Shown here one piece after another: positions 14,638 to 22,745 of a DNA stretch of 39,876 nt. The stretch comes from Phaeobacter sp. 22II1-1F12B (GTDB taxonomy: Bacteria > Pseudomonadota > Alphaproteobacteria > Rhodobacterales > Rhodobacteraceae): the NCBI RefSeq assembly GCF_002210165.1, contig NZ_AQQP01000023.1, positions 1 through 39,876 on the forward strand, written 5' to 3'. The translations under genes were made by a program, and so were the position numbers. Below the pieces are notes generated by a model, which worked only from the letters and a program-made list of their open reading frames with translations, did not search any database and was not told the DNA's origin. Numbering within the stretch: the first letter of the stretch is position 1; the number at the start of each line of letters is the position of its first letter.

Positions 14638-15153
14638 TCAGGCAGCCGCCTTGTCCTCGATCGTGGACAAGATGGATGCGATGTTCGAAGCAGGTGCGCC
14701 AATGGCCCCGGCGATGTTGCTTGCAGGTGCGCCGATGCAGCCGACGATCGAAGCGATAAGCTCCTCGCGCGACGGCATTTTCGACACGGCTGCAACACCA
14801 GCACGGTCCAGAGCGTTCTCACCCATTGCCCCGCCAAGGATCTGGAACTTGTCGTGTTCCTTGGCAAAGTCCTCGGCAACCTTGGCCGCAGCCACAGGAT
14901 CCTCGGAATAGGTCAGAACAGTCATGCCCGTCAGGTATTCGCCGATGCTTTCGCAGGGCTTTCCGTCCAGGGCAATCTTGGCGAGCCTGTTCTTGGCAAC
15001 GCGCACAGAACCACCCGCATCGCGCGCACGCGCACGGAGATCCTGCATCTGAGCAACTGTAAGGCCGGTGTAGTGTGCAACCACAACGACGCCAGAGCTT
15101 TCAAAGATCTGGCCGAGTTCCTCGACCACTTTCTCTTTCTGGGCTCTATCCAC
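14638..15153 (-). CDS. rplJ: 50S ribosomal protein L10
   Basis: L10, the stalk base that binds 23S rRNA and anchors L12 dimers; 171 residues. The start is GTG (15151-15153), giving (M)[14 protein letters not shown], preceded on the minus strand by a GGAG ribosome-binding site. It has the typical [10 protein letters not shown] and the Ala-rich C-terminal helix ending [12 protein letters not shown] that binds L12. L10 or its L12 complex is known to repress its own mRNA in bacteria, and a long leader lies upstream. Confidence 0.97.
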   Translation of the reverse strand: MDRAQKEKVVEELGQIFESSGVVVVAHYTGLTVAQMQDLRARARDAGGSVRVAKNRLAKIALDGKPCESIGEYLTGMTVLTYSEDPVAAAKVAEDFAKEHDKFQILGGAMGENALDRAGVAAVSKMPSREELIASIVGCIGAPASNIAGAIGAPASNIASILSTIEDKAAA

Positions 15154-15487
15154 AGTTTCACTCCAGTAAGGGAGGTTTGACCCTCCGGCTCAGTTCTGCC
15201 GGGACGAAAGCCCCGACAATCGGGTCCTTACGGGTCCTGCGCTTTGCCTCGAAAACACCGCATGGCGATCCGAAGAAATTTGTCATTTCCCGTCTCAGGC
15301 AGGAATTATGCTAGGATGATACCCGGCACCCACCGTCTCGGACGAATCATCCGGGGCGCCAATTTGCGTGACACCCCGGACAAAGGATGTCGATAATCGT
15401 CTTTGCGGGGAATGTGAAGAGCAAATTCGAAAAAAATCGCCTTCATTCTTAACCCGCCGCATATACGGCCAGTTCCAGCCGGAAATG
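15154..15487 (-). promoter_or_regulatory. Long rplJ leader region
   Basis: About 330 bases without a gene separate the rplA terminator from rplJ. The minus-strand reading has several possible stems: the 15351-15379 hairpin, GAAAT-gaca-ATTTC, a GCCT/AGGC outer pairing, and a GGACCCG-taa-GGACCCG direct repeat. An isolated L10 leader with autogenous control by L10-L12 is expected by family knowledge. I could not align it to a specific consensus, and no promoter is convincing, although an AT-rich stretch near 15425-15450 is a candidate zone. Confidence 0.5.
15351..15379 (-). other. Stable hairpin in the rplJ leader
   Basis: On the minus strand CCGGGGTGTCA pairs with TGGCGCCCCGG around a seven-base loop (11 pairs, two of them G-U). 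It has no T-run, so it is not an obvious terminator; it sits about 200 bases upstream of the rplJ start inside the leader. Confidence 0.55.
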
Positions 15488-15514
15488 CAAAAAGGCGGGC
15501 CTGAACCCGCCTTT
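15488..15514 (-). terminator. Intrinsic terminator after rplA
   Basis: On the minus strand AAAGGCGGG-TTCAGG-CCCGCCTTT is followed by further T residues, a classical rho-independent terminator 23 bases after the rplA stop. It separates the rplKA transcript from rplJL-rpoBC. Confidence 0.88.
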
Positions 15515-15536
15515 CGCTTGATCTGTAAAACCGGGC

Positions 15537-16235
15537 TTAGTTGCCGGTTGCGTTCGCTACGTCGATGGTGACGCCCGGGCCCATGGTCGAGCTGACCGAG
15601 ACCTTTTTCATGTAGGTGCCTTTCGACCCAGCCGGCTTGGCTTTGGCAACCGCGTCAACGAAGGCGCGGATGTTTTCGACCAGCTTGGATTCGTCAAAGG
15701 AGACCTTGCCGACACCTGCGTGCACGACACCGGCTTTTTCCACCTTGAACTGGACTTCACCGCCCTTGGCTGCCTTGACAGCTTCGGCGACATCCATGGT
15801 CACGGTGCCGATTTTCGGGTTCGGCATCAGGTTACGGGGGCCAAGCACCTTACCCAGACGGCCAACGACGGGCATCATGTCGGGGGTTGCGATGCAGCGA
15901 TCGAAATCGATCTTGCCGCCCTGAACGGTTTCCATCAGGTCTTCGGCGCCGACAACGTCTGCACCGGCGGCCTTGGCTTCTTCTGCCTTGTCGCCACGGG
16001 CGAAGACGGCAACGCGCACGTCTTTACCGGTACCGGCCGGCAGCGACACCTTGCCACGGACCATCTGGTCTGCGTGACGCGGGTCAACGCCGAGGTTCAG
16101 CGCGACTTCGACGGTTTCGTCGAACTTGGTTTTTGCGTTGCTCTTGATCAGGGCAACAGCTTCTTCGACGGTCAGGTCTTCTTTACCGGCGAAAGCCTCG
16201 CGAGCGGCGCGGGTCCGTTTTCCAAGCTTAGCCAT
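15537..16235 (-). CDS. rplA: 50S ribosomal protein L1
   Basis: L1, the mobile stalk protein near the E site; 232 residues, standard length. It starts [15 protein letters not shown] and shows the conserved [33 protein letters not shown] and C-terminal [12 protein letters not shown] segments. Its ATG overlaps the rplK stop by one base (TAATG), which indicates translational coupling. L1 is the known autogenous repressor of the L11 operon, and a matching binding site lies upstream of rplK. Confidence 0.98.
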   Translation of the reverse strand: MAKLGKRTRAAREAFAGKEDLTVEEAVALIKSNAKTKFDETVEVALNLGVDPRHADQMVRGKVSLPAGTGKDVRVAVFARGDKAEEAKAAGADVVGAEDLMETVQGGKIDFDRCIATPDMMPVVGRLGKVLGPRNLMPNPKIGTVTMDVAEAVKAAKGGEVQFKVEKAGVVHAGVGKVSFDESKLVENIRAFVDAVAKAKPAGSKGTYMKKVSVSSTMGPGVTIDVANATGN

Positions 16236-16660
16236 TACTTCACCTCGATGCCCATAGAGCGGGCAGAGCCCAGGATGATCTGCATCGCGCCTTCGATGGA
16301 CGTCGCGTTGAGATCTTTCATCTTCGCTTCGGCGATTTCACGCACCTGCGCGGCGGTCACCGTACCAACGGTTTCACGCGACGGCGTCTTGGCGCCGGAT
16401 TTCACCTTGGCGGCTTTTTTCAGGTAGTAAGACGCGGGCGGCGTCTTGATGTCCATGGTAAAGGACTTGTCCTGATAATAGGTGATCACGGTCGGGCACG
16501 GCGCGCCGGGCTCCATGTCTGCGGTCTTGGCGTTGAACGCCTTGCAGAATTCCATGATGTTGATGCCGCGCTGACCCAGCGCCGGACCAACCGGCGGGGA
16601 GGGGTTTGCTTGCCCGGCGGGCACCTGCAACTTCATGCTGCCTACGAGTTTCTTGGCCAT
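16235..16660 (-). CDS. rplK: 50S ribosomal protein L11
   Basis: L11, part of the GTPase-associated centre; 141 residues. It starts [32 protein letters not shown], with the conserved proline-rich linker binding region, and ends [14 protein letters not shown]. It overlaps rplA by one base. It follows nusG after a 165-base leader containing the probable L1-binding site. Confidence 0.98.
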   Translation of the reverse strand: MAKKLVGSMKLQVPAGQANPSPPVGPALGQRGINIMEFCKAFNAKTADMEPGAPCPTVITYYQDKSFTMDIKTPPASYYLKKAAKVKSGAKTPSRETVGTVTAAQVREIAEAKMKDLNATSIEGAMQIILGSARSMGIEVK

Positions 16661-16736
16661 GTGGCCTCTCCTTCATATCATCGGCAGGCTTTCACCCGCC
16701 CTATGGACGATGACGCGTCACCGCCCGGTTGGTTAG

Positions 16737-16775
16737 CGTGGTGCGGTCTCAGGTCGCGACCTGTCGCCTCCCACG
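16737..16775 (-). promoter_or_regulatory. Probable L1-binding site in the rplK leader
   Basis: On the minus strand the element reads CGTGG-GAGGCGA, then the palindrome CAGGTCGCGACCTG (16763-16750), then AGACCGCA-CCACG. The outer CGTGG/CCACG stem, an asymmetric inner loop with GGGAGG facing ACCG, and a second helix resemble the L1 regulatory site found ahead of rplK in many bacteria, where excess L1 blocks translation of L11 and L1. The distance to the rplK start is about 77 bases. The match is by eye from memory of the motif. Confidence 0.6.
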
Positions 16776-16825
16776 AATGAACGGCCCCCTTGGGGAACCG
16801 CTTGGCGGGCGAACCCGCCACTCTC

Positions 16826-17359
16826 TCAGCCCTGTTTCGAGACCTGAGTGAATTCCAGTTCGACCGGGGTTTCCCGGCCAAAGATCGACACGGTGACCTT
16901 GAGCCGTTCGTTGTCCTCGTCGACCTCTTCGACCATGCCATCGAAGTCCTCGAAGGGACCGTCGTTGACCTTGACCTTTTCGCCCACCTCAAAGTGGATG
17001 AGGGTGCGCGGGGTTTCTTCGCCTTCCTGAACCCGGTTCAGAATCGCGTTCACCTCTGCGTCGCGCATCGGCATCGGACGGCCCTGCGGACCAAGGAACC
17101 CGGTGACTCGGTTGATCGAGTTGATCAGGTGATAGCCCTGATCGGACATCTCCATGTGCACCAGAACGTAACCCGGCATAAAGCGGCGCTCGGTCGAAAC
17201 CTTCTTGCCACGGCGCACTTCGATCACCTCTTCGGTGGGCACCAGTACCTCGTCGATCTCCTCCTCGAGCCCGTGCTCGGCAGCCGACGTGCGGATCTGT
17301 TCTGCGATCTTCTTTTCGAAATTCGAAAGAACGCTGACCGAATACCACCGTTTCGCCAT
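16826..17359 (-). CDS. nusG: Transcription termination/antitermination protein
   Basis: NusG, which binds RNA polymerase and links it to Rho and to the ribosome; 177 residues from the ATG at 17359 ([17 protein letters not shown]). The frame is open further upstream but that sequence is not NusG-like. The NGN domain (residues about 1-110) has [12 protein letters not shown] and the C-terminal KOW domain starts near [19 protein letters not shown]. It follows secE, but with an unusual 234-base gap that contains a terminator-like hairpin. Confidence 0.97.
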   Translation of the reverse strand: MAKRWYSVSVLSNFEKKIAEQIRTSAAEHGLEEEIDEVLVPTEEVIEVRRGKKVSTERRFMPGYVLVHMEMSDQGYHLINSINRVTGFLGPQGRPMPMRDAEVNAILNRVQEGEETPRTLIHFEVGEKVKVNDGPFEDFDGMVEEVDEDNERLKVTVSIFGRETPVELEFTQVSKQG

Positions 17360-17452
17360 TGCGCTTGCTGTCCTTGTCCTGTCCGGCGCCCCAAGCGGGA
17401 ACTGCCGCATTCCGGTAAAGATTTCAACGGGTTGCCCCGCCCGTCCCTGAAC

Positions 17453-17481
17453 AAAAAGCGGCGCGCAGCGCGAATCGCCGC
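17453..17481 (-). terminator. Terminator-like hairpin between secE and nusG
   Basis: On the minus strand GCGGCG (17481-17476) and CGCCGC (17463-17458) form a stem, with a GC-rich 12-base interval that can pair further, followed at once by TTTTTG. It lies about 94 bases upstream of the nusG start. It could be an attenuator, or a true terminator with nusG having its own promoter. Confidence 0.6.
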
Positions 17482-17593
17482 ACGCCAATGTCATGGGTAG
17501 CCGCTGACCTAACCGCCTAAGCCCGATTGATCAAGAGGGCACAGGTCGATTCACGCAGCGTCGGCACGGTGGCCACCGCGTCCCCGGTACGCG

Positions 17594-17788
17594 TCAGCCG
17601 AAAAAGGTAAGAATGCCCTGAAGACCGTAGCGGATCGCAAGGTCGACCAGCGCAAAGAAGACAGCCGTAAGGGCCGCCATGATGAACACCATCACCGTCG
17701 TCAGGACAACTTCGCGACGGGTCGGCCATACAACCTTGGCAACTTCGGCGCGGACCTGATTGACGAACTGGATCGGATTGGTGGCCAT
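17594..17788 (-). CDS. secE: Preprotein translocase subunit SecE
   Basis: SecE, the essential small clamp subunit of the SecYEG channel; 64 residues, the short single-helix form usual in alphaproteobacteria. It starts MATNPIQFVNQVRAEVAKVVWPTRREV (the VxWPTRxE motif is diagnostic) and has one transmembrane helix, VVLTTVMVFIMAALTAVFFAL. The open frame extends upstream to 17914, but the ATG at 17788 matches the family. It heads the secE-nusG-rplK cluster. Confidence 0.95.
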   Translation of the reverse strand: MATNPIQFVNQVRAEVAKVVWPTRREVVLTTVMVFIMAALTAVFFALVDLAIRYGLQGILTFFG

Positions 17789-17821
17789 GTCTGGGCTCTT
17801 TCTCACATCTGGTATCCCGGG

Positions 17822-17850
17822 CACATAACGGGCGATGCGGGCAAATTCAA
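17822..17850 (-). promoter_or_regulatory. Sigma70-like promoter upstream of secE
   Basis: On the minus strand TTGAAT (17850-17845) is followed after 17 bases by TATGTG (17827-17822), 34 bases from the secE start codon. Both boxes are plausible housekeeping sequences with ideal spacing. Confidence 0.55.
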
Positions 17851-18099
17851 GGCCGCAATCCGCGCCTGAGCCCGCGCGCCCCCGCGTCACCTGTGATCTC
17901 GTGGTGAACGACACCTACGAACAGCCACGCCATCGGGCCACCGCTCCCTTCCGACCAATCGAGCGCATTCGGCCTGTCCTATCACCCAGCCGCAGGGGCA
18001 GCGACGGCCGCTTCGCATGAAAAACAGACCAAAACCCTGCCGGGTCAAAGAGTTGCGCACGAATCGCAAGCAACCTGCCGTTGTGCATTCACACAATGG

Positions 18100-18115
18100 T
18101 TAATTTATGCTTAAC
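18100..18115 (+). promoter_or_regulatory. CtrA-type binding site
   Basis: TTAA-tttatgc-TTAAC matches the canonical full CtrA site TTAA-N7-TTAAC of alphaproteobacteria exactly, and ends 54 bases before the ATG of the VPLPA-type exported protein. It is also embedded in a larger imperfect dyad, CAATGGTTAA...TTAACATTG (18094-18119). CtrA control is inference from the motif. Confidence 0.5.
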
Positions 18116-18169
18116 ATTGTTCATTCTTTTCATGCTGGCTGCCGGTCAGCACCAGTTTTGAGGAACACT

Positions 18170-18913
18170 ATGGGTAAGTTATTCTTGATCGCGGCGTTGT
18201 CCCTTGTCGCGAGCGGCGCCTCGGCCAGCATCGTGAACATCGACATATCGCTGCGGATCGACCGGATTTACTGGTCGGGTCTTATGCTGGACTACATTGA
18301 CGATGATGGAATTCAACTCGACCAGCGCTCAGTCTACGATAAAGGCGAAATCCTCCCCGAGTTCAACCAAGCTTTGGACTTGGACTCATTTTTGCCTACA
18401 AAGAGCGTTGGCGATATCGTCAACTTCAAGGCAACAATTGATAATGATGGCGGAGATTTTGGCCTGGCTCCGCTCTGCCATATCGGCAGTTATGACTGCA
18501 GCTTCAATCGCACCGAGTATTCTGCTCAGGCAAACGCCAGCCATAGTTCATTTTATCTGGCATATGACACATTCGACTTGGCTTATTTCAGTGGACAAAC
18601 AGCAGTCGGCAGCCAAGTCACTTTTCAATGGGCGGATGATTGGGGCGGTGGTCTCGAGGAGATCGGCGGAAGCAAAGATCTACGCGTCCGCTGGAGCACC
18701 AACCATTTCGATATGACTGTTGTCTCGAACAATCTTGAACCTAGCTACCCACCAGGATGTGAAGCGAGCAATTTCACACCATCGAAATGCCAGCCCGCAG
18801 TCATGCCACTCCCTTCTTCGCTGGGATTCCTGCTGACTGGTTTCCTCGGCCTTGCCGCGACACAGGCGAGACGGTTCAAAATGTTCAATCGCTCGAACCG
18901 CAAGCACGCCTAG
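18170..18913 (+). CDS. Exported protein with VPLPA-CTERM-like sorting tail
   Basis: A 247-residue hypothetical protein. It has a Sec signal peptide (MGKLFLIAALSLVASGASAS), an extracellular body rich in Asp, Ser and aromatic residues with four cysteines (PLCHIGSYDC and GCEASNFTPSKC), and a tail made of the motif MPLPSS, a hydrophobic segment (LGFLLTGFLGLA) and a basic end (RRFKMFNRSNRK). That layout is the exosortase-dependent VPLPA/PEP-CTERM sorting signal, here slightly degenerate. The ATG at 18170 has a GAGGA ribosome-binding site; the frame opens earlier but without signal-peptide character. Its DNA appears lower in G+C than its neighbours, which may indicate recent acquisition. A CtrA-type site lies upstream. 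Substrate or role unknown; surface attachment or biofilm matrix is the usual guess for the class. Confidence 0.75.
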   Translation: MGKLFLIAALSLVASGASASIVNIDISLRIDRIYWSGLMLDYIDDDGIQLDQRSVYDKGEILPEFNQALDLDSFLPTKSVGDIVNFKATIDNDGGDFGLAPLCHIGSYDCSFNRTEYSAQANASHSSFYLAYDTFDLAYFSGQTAVGSQVTFQWADDWGGGLEEIGGSKDLRVRWSTNHFDMTVVSNNLEPSYPPGCEASNFTPSKCQPAVMPLPSSLGFLLTGFLGLAATQARRFKMFNRSNRKHA

Positions 18914-18947
18914 CTGGCCCCACCCGTCGCGCAGCTGAACAAGCCGA

Positions 18948-18979
18948 CTTGCGCTCTCCTCATACGGCAAGAGCGCAAG
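18948..18979 (+). terminator. Hairpin downstream of the VPLPA-like gene
   Basis: CTTGCGCTCT pairs perfectly with AGAGCGCAAG around a 12-base loop, 35 bases after the stop codon and between two convergent genes. There is no T-run on either side, so its role as a terminator is tentative. Confidence 0.45.
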
Positions 18980-19131
18980 CGATACTCAAAACGAAACCTC
19001 ACCTCAGCGCGCCACTCGGGCGGTTACGCAATACCAGCCCCCACCAGCGACTGCTCAGAAACGCCAACCCATGCGCCCCCACGACCCTCACTCAAGTCCC
19101 GGCGCCCCCTGGGCAAACATTAGAAAGCGTC

Positions 19132-21348
19132 TCAGCTGAACGCCTTGGGCAGCATGACGCCAAACTGGCACCCGCGCGGCGCAAGGTTTTCGAACCCGAT
19201 CGATCCGTCCATCCGCTCGACCAGCAGACGGGTGATGTTGAGGCCAAGACCGGTCCCACCGACATGGCGCGTCGCCGAGTTGTCCACCTGCGTGAACGGC
19301 TCAAAGATCTTTTCGCGGAAGCTCTCCGGAATACCGCATCCCTGATCGGTGACGGTCACACAGATCATCCCCTCGCGTTCTTCGCAGCCCAGCCGCACGA
19401 CCTCGCCTTTCGGCGAGAATTTCGCCGCATTCGAAAGCAGGTTCGACATGACCTGCTGGAAACGGGCCGGGTCGATCCGGATCATCAGGTCAGCGTCGAC
19501 CTCGTCGAGAAGGAAACTGACGTCGAGTTGCTCGCCGTAGGGCGTGTTCATCTGGATCGCATGTTCAAGCTGGGGCAGAACCTTTTCCGCGCCGAGACTG
19601 AGCGGCATGTCAGCAGACGAAAACTTCTCCGCCTCCAGCAGGTCCGAGACAAGGCGCATCAACCGGTCACCGTTCTTGGACGCAATATCCAAAAGCTTTT
19701 GCGCGCCCGCCTGATCCCCTTTGGCGATCGGCAGCGGCAAAAGTTTAAGCGCACCCTGAATCGAGGTCAGCGGCGTACGCAACTCGTGGCTTACGGTCGC
19801 GACGAAATCGGATTTGATCTGGTCCATCATCCGGCGCTCGGTGATGTCCTGTATCTGGACGATGAACTCGATGCGTTCCGAATTCGCCGACCGCTGTTCC
19901 GAGATATGCAGCAAGGCATAGCCCTCGGTCCCATCCTTGCGCAGCACCCGCCGTTCCATCTGGATAAGCTTCATCTGGCCGGTTTTCAGCAGTTCCCGCT
20001 GCGCCTCCGAGATGACACGACGGGCCGGCGGAATAAGATCGGCAAGCCGCATCGATAGAAGCTCTTCGACCGAATAGCCCGAGAACTGCGCCAGCGCCGC
20101 GTTCACATGCAGCATCCGGCAATCTTCATCCAGCAGCGCCATGCCAACAGGGGCGACATCGATTGTCGCGCGGAACTGCGCTTCGGTCTCCCGCATCGCT
20201 TCCTTGGCGGATTCAACCTGCGCCCGGATGCCCAGCGTCTCGGCATTCTTGCGGTTGGTGATGTCGCTTGCGAATTTGACGATCTTTATCGGATGCCCGA
20301 ACGGATCGAAGATCGGGTTATAGCTGGCGTGAATCCAGATTTCCTTGCCGTTCTTGCCAATCCGCTTGAACTCGGCAGTCTGGAACTCCCCCTGTCCAAG
20401 ACGGTTCCAGAATTCCGTGTAGGCCGCCGTTGCAGCATCCTCTGGTGGAACGAACATCCGGTGATGCTGCCCCTGCACCTGTCCCAGCTCGTAGTCGAAC
20501 AGGTCGAGGAAATTAGAATTGGCGGTCAGAACAGTCCCGTCCAGCGCGAATTCCACCACCGCCTGCGCCCGTGACAGGGCCCGCATCTGCCCGTCCTGAT
20601 CGATCTTTTCCTGTGTCGCCTGCGTAATGTCCTGCCCCATGAACAGGATCGTACCGATGCTGTCATCGTCGCAGGCCACAGGATCGAAACTGCCGCGAAG
20701 CCAAAGGTCGCCTCCGTTTTCGCGGCGAAAACGAAAGTCGCCGGAAATCGTCGCGCCAAGGCACAGCTTTCGCCACGCCTCTTCGCAGGTGATGTCTTCA
20801 AAGAAATTCTCGGTCGCCATGTTGTTGAGCAGGAACTCTTCCAACCCGTTTTCCGGCAAACCGACAGCTTTTTTGAAATGCCCGTTTGCACTCACCAGGC
20901 GCCCGCTCAGGTCCATTTCGGCGACCAGCCGGGTCTGGCTCAACGCCTCCAGTTTCCAATGGGCAGACCGGTTTTTCCGGCGGGTGTCGGTAATATCCTG
21001 CGCGATCATCAGGATATCGCCTTTCAGCGAGACCTGCAAAACAAGGCTGACCTGCAACCACAGCACCTGGCCGTCACCGGTGCGCAGCTGGATTTCACTC
21101 TGCGCAGTCGGGACCCGGCTGAGACCGTTCACAAGCTCATAAAAGCCGGGATCGCCGATAACCTTTGCCTGCTCGGCCCGTGACAGCTTGGAGATATCCC
21201 GCCCCACCATCTTCTGGAATACATCGTTGGTTTCCAGAATGGTGCCGTCTTCGCTCAGCCAGGCCAGCGCCAGGAATTCACGGGACGTGTCCGCGCTCCG
21301 GCTGTCATCGTGCCTGCCCTGAGGATGGACTGGAAAATTCGCTCTCAT
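19132..21348 (-). CDS. Soluble multi-PAS sensor histidine kinase
   Basis: A 738-residue sensor kinase with no transmembrane segment. It has four PAS domains in series (roughly residues 25-130, 133-250, 255-375 and 385-510, each ending in an ITD/ITE-type PAC boundary), a HisKA dimerisation domain with the phospho-acceptor in FVATVSHELRTPL (His near residue 522), and a HATPase_c domain with N-box (MSNLLSNAAKFSP), G1 (DQGCGIP), F (IFEPFTQVD) and G2 (GGTGLGLNI) boxes. It therefore should autophosphorylate in the cytoplasm in response to redox, ligand or light signals sensed by PAS. There is no receiver domain and no adjacent response regulator, so it is an orphan. It lies between two VPLPA-type protein genes. 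The start ATG has only a weak ribosome-binding site. Confidence 0.92.
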   Translation of the reverse strand: MRANFPVHPQGRHDDSRSADTSREFLALAWLSEDGTILETNDVFQKMVGRDISKLSRAEQAKVIGDPGFYELVNGLSRVPTAQSEIQLRTGDGQVLWLQVSLVLQVSLKGDILMIAQDITDTRRKNRSAHWKLEALSQTRLVAEMDLSGRLVSANGHFKKAVGLPENGLEEFLLNNMATENFFEDITCEEAWRKLCLGATISGDFRFRRENGGDLWLRGSFDPVACDDDSIGTILFMGQDITQATQEKIDQDGQMRALSRAQAVVEFALDGTVLTANSNFLDLFDYELGQVQGQHHRMFVPPEDAATAAYTEFWNRLGQGEFQTAEFKRIGKNGKEIWIHASYNPIFDPFGHPIKIVKFASDITNRKNAETLGIRAQVESAKEAMRETEAQFRATIDVAPVGMALLDEDCRMLHVNAALAQFSGYSVEELLSMRLADLIPPARRVISEAQRELLKTGQMKLIQMERRVLRKDGTEGYALLHISEQRSANSERIEFIVQIQDITERRMMDQIKSDFVATVSHELRTPLTSIQGALKLLPLPIAKGDQAGAQKLLDIASKNGDRLMRLVSDLLEAEKFSSADMPLSLGAEKVLPQLEHAIQMNTPYGEQLDVSFLLDEVDADLMIRIDPARFQQVMSNLLSNAAKFSPKGEVVRLGCEEREGMICVTVTDQGCGIPESFREKIFEPFTQVDNSATRHVGGTGLGLNITRLLVERMDGSIGFENLAPRGCQFGVMLPKAFS

Positions 21349-21875
21349 GCTTTTTTGATGCCCTTGAACTCGGTACTTAAATTCTGCTCGACTAAAATTC
21401 TTTCAGACCCAGTGTCCGGCGCATCTGTGCGACCAAACTTTCCTACGATTTCTAAACACCAGCAGATCGCCGCTCTCTAGATCAGCTAAACGGCTACAAA
21501 AAGACCGTTTTTTGGCGGCCTTGTTTCGATCACGAAATTGTGTAGTTATCTTGTTAATAATCCCGCTCTACTGCGGTGATTTTGGGCTCGGGTCGTGCAA
21601 ATAGCCCTCAAAACGAACAGAATAAGGGCGCTTGGTCTGATCCGCAAAAGCCGAAAGGCCCACGGAAAGTCAGCCCCAAACGGCAGAACCCCGCGCGCCC
21701 TGACCGCCAGATGAACGCTATTCCGGAAAAATATTGGAGGCTGTCAGTGTCCGGAAAGACACGAAAAGGTCGCGCTAGAGGTGTCACAGCACCCAAGCCT
21801 GATCATCCGGCGCCGCCTTCGCTGCTGCCGATAGTATGTTGGGAGGCACACCATGCGCCCCCCAACAATGAACGA
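21349..21875. other. 527-base intergenic region
   Basis: The stretch lies upstream of the histidine kinase and downstream of the second VPLPA-type gene, both on the minus strand. It includes an AT-rich part (about 21370-21570) that probably holds the kinase promoter, and a hairpin at 21837-21867. The short open frames in it do not resemble proteins. I see no gene. Confidence 0.55.
21837..21867 (-). terminator. Hairpin after the second VPLPA-CTERM gene
   Basis: TGTTGGG (21837-21843) pairs with CCCAACA (21861-21867), extended by GG/CC pairs inside after one mismatch. It lies 9 bases past the stop codon of the minus-strand gene. No T-run follows, so termination is tentative. Confidence 0.45.
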
Positions 21876-22619
21876 TTACGTCGTGACCCGCCGGCGCAGC
21901 GCCTGTGAAAACAGGGCCGCGATTGCGCCGATCAGCATGACCATACTCGCCGGCAGCGGAACGACAGTGGTCGTCGGAACGGCCAGCCCACCCACATCAA
22001 AACGATAGACCGTGCCCTGCACCGGGTCGCCGACAGCCTCGGCAAAAATGCTGAGCCGCCCGGTATTGGCAAACGAACTGGTCTCGGACTTGAGCGAGAA
22101 GAAGTAGCTTTCTTCCTGAGGTCCGGCGAACAGGTTGCTTACGAACAGCGGAAAGCCGAAATCAAAGCTCAACGTCTGGCCATCGGCCGACCGGGAGCCG
22201 GTGGTCGGACCGCGATCACCGACGCCATCAACCCGATAGGACGCGTCGATAGCGAAGTCGCTGAAACCCCACATCTCGACCCGGTTGACGAGCAAGGGAA
22301 ACGGAGTGACGTTGCGACCGAAAAGGATGCGTGGCGCAAAGATCAGGTTGCCGTCCGCATCGGACCGCATCACGCGGTTCTGGACCTCGAAATCCGCGAA
22401 ATTGACCAAAGGATTCGATCCCGGCGGCACCTGCTGCGTGTTGGTCGTAAGGATCGAATCCTGCACAATGCCACCAACCAGATCCGGATTTGACGCGGCA
22501 GTGGACCCGGGCATCATGATCGTATCGCCCGGGACAAGCGGCGCTGCCATCGCAGCCGTATTACCAAAGACCGCGACAGCAACCGCAGCGGCCAGACATT
22601 TTACGAACCGGTATTTCAT
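21876..22619 (-). CDS. VPLPA-CTERM sorting domain-containing exported protein
   Basis: A 247-residue exported protein with a clear signal peptide (MKYRFVKCLAAAVAVAVFG...AMA) and a classical C-terminal sorting tail: VVPLPAS, hydrophobic helix MVMLIGAIAALFSQAL, then RRR. This tail is recognised by an exosortase of the XrtD type in Rhodobacteraceae, which cleaves and presumably anchors the protein at the surface. The body is predicted beta-rich, without a recognised domain. A good ribosome-binding site (AAGGGAA) precedes the ATG. No exosortase gene is in the window, so the sorting enzyme must be elsewhere. The upstream gene on the same strand encodes a CBU_0592-type membrane protein. Confidence 0.85.
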   Translation of the reverse strand: MKYRFVKCLAAAVAVAVFGNTAAMAAPLVPGDTIMMPGSTAASNPDLVGGIVQDSILTTNTQQVPPGSNPLVNFADFEVQNRVMRSDADGNLIFAPRILFGRNVTPFPLLVNRVEMWGFSDFAIDASYRVDGVGDRGPTTGSRSADGQTLSFDFGFPLFVSNLFAGPQEESYFFSLKSETSSFANTGRLSIFAEAVGDPVQGTVYRFDVGGLAVPTTTVVPLPASMVMLIGAIAALFSQALRRRVTT

Positions 22620-22745
22620 TTCAAATTCCCTTGTTGTTGAGAATGCCCTCGCGGGCCGAATTGCTAAGAAAATGCGTTGTCGAAAGCATCCCGACCCAAA
22701 ACCACGGGCAACGCGCAGGCAAACGTATCACGGTTATCGCATTAC

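Larger units (their letters stand above)
17789..18169. other. 381-base divergent region, secE / VPLPA-type gene
   Basis: The region holds the probable secE promoter (17822-17850, minus) and a CtrA-type box (18100-18115) near the plus-strand gene. Otherwise I see no gene or tRNA. In many alphaproteobacteria tRNA-Trp lies here, but in this window it is at 36668-36743. Confidence 0.6.
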
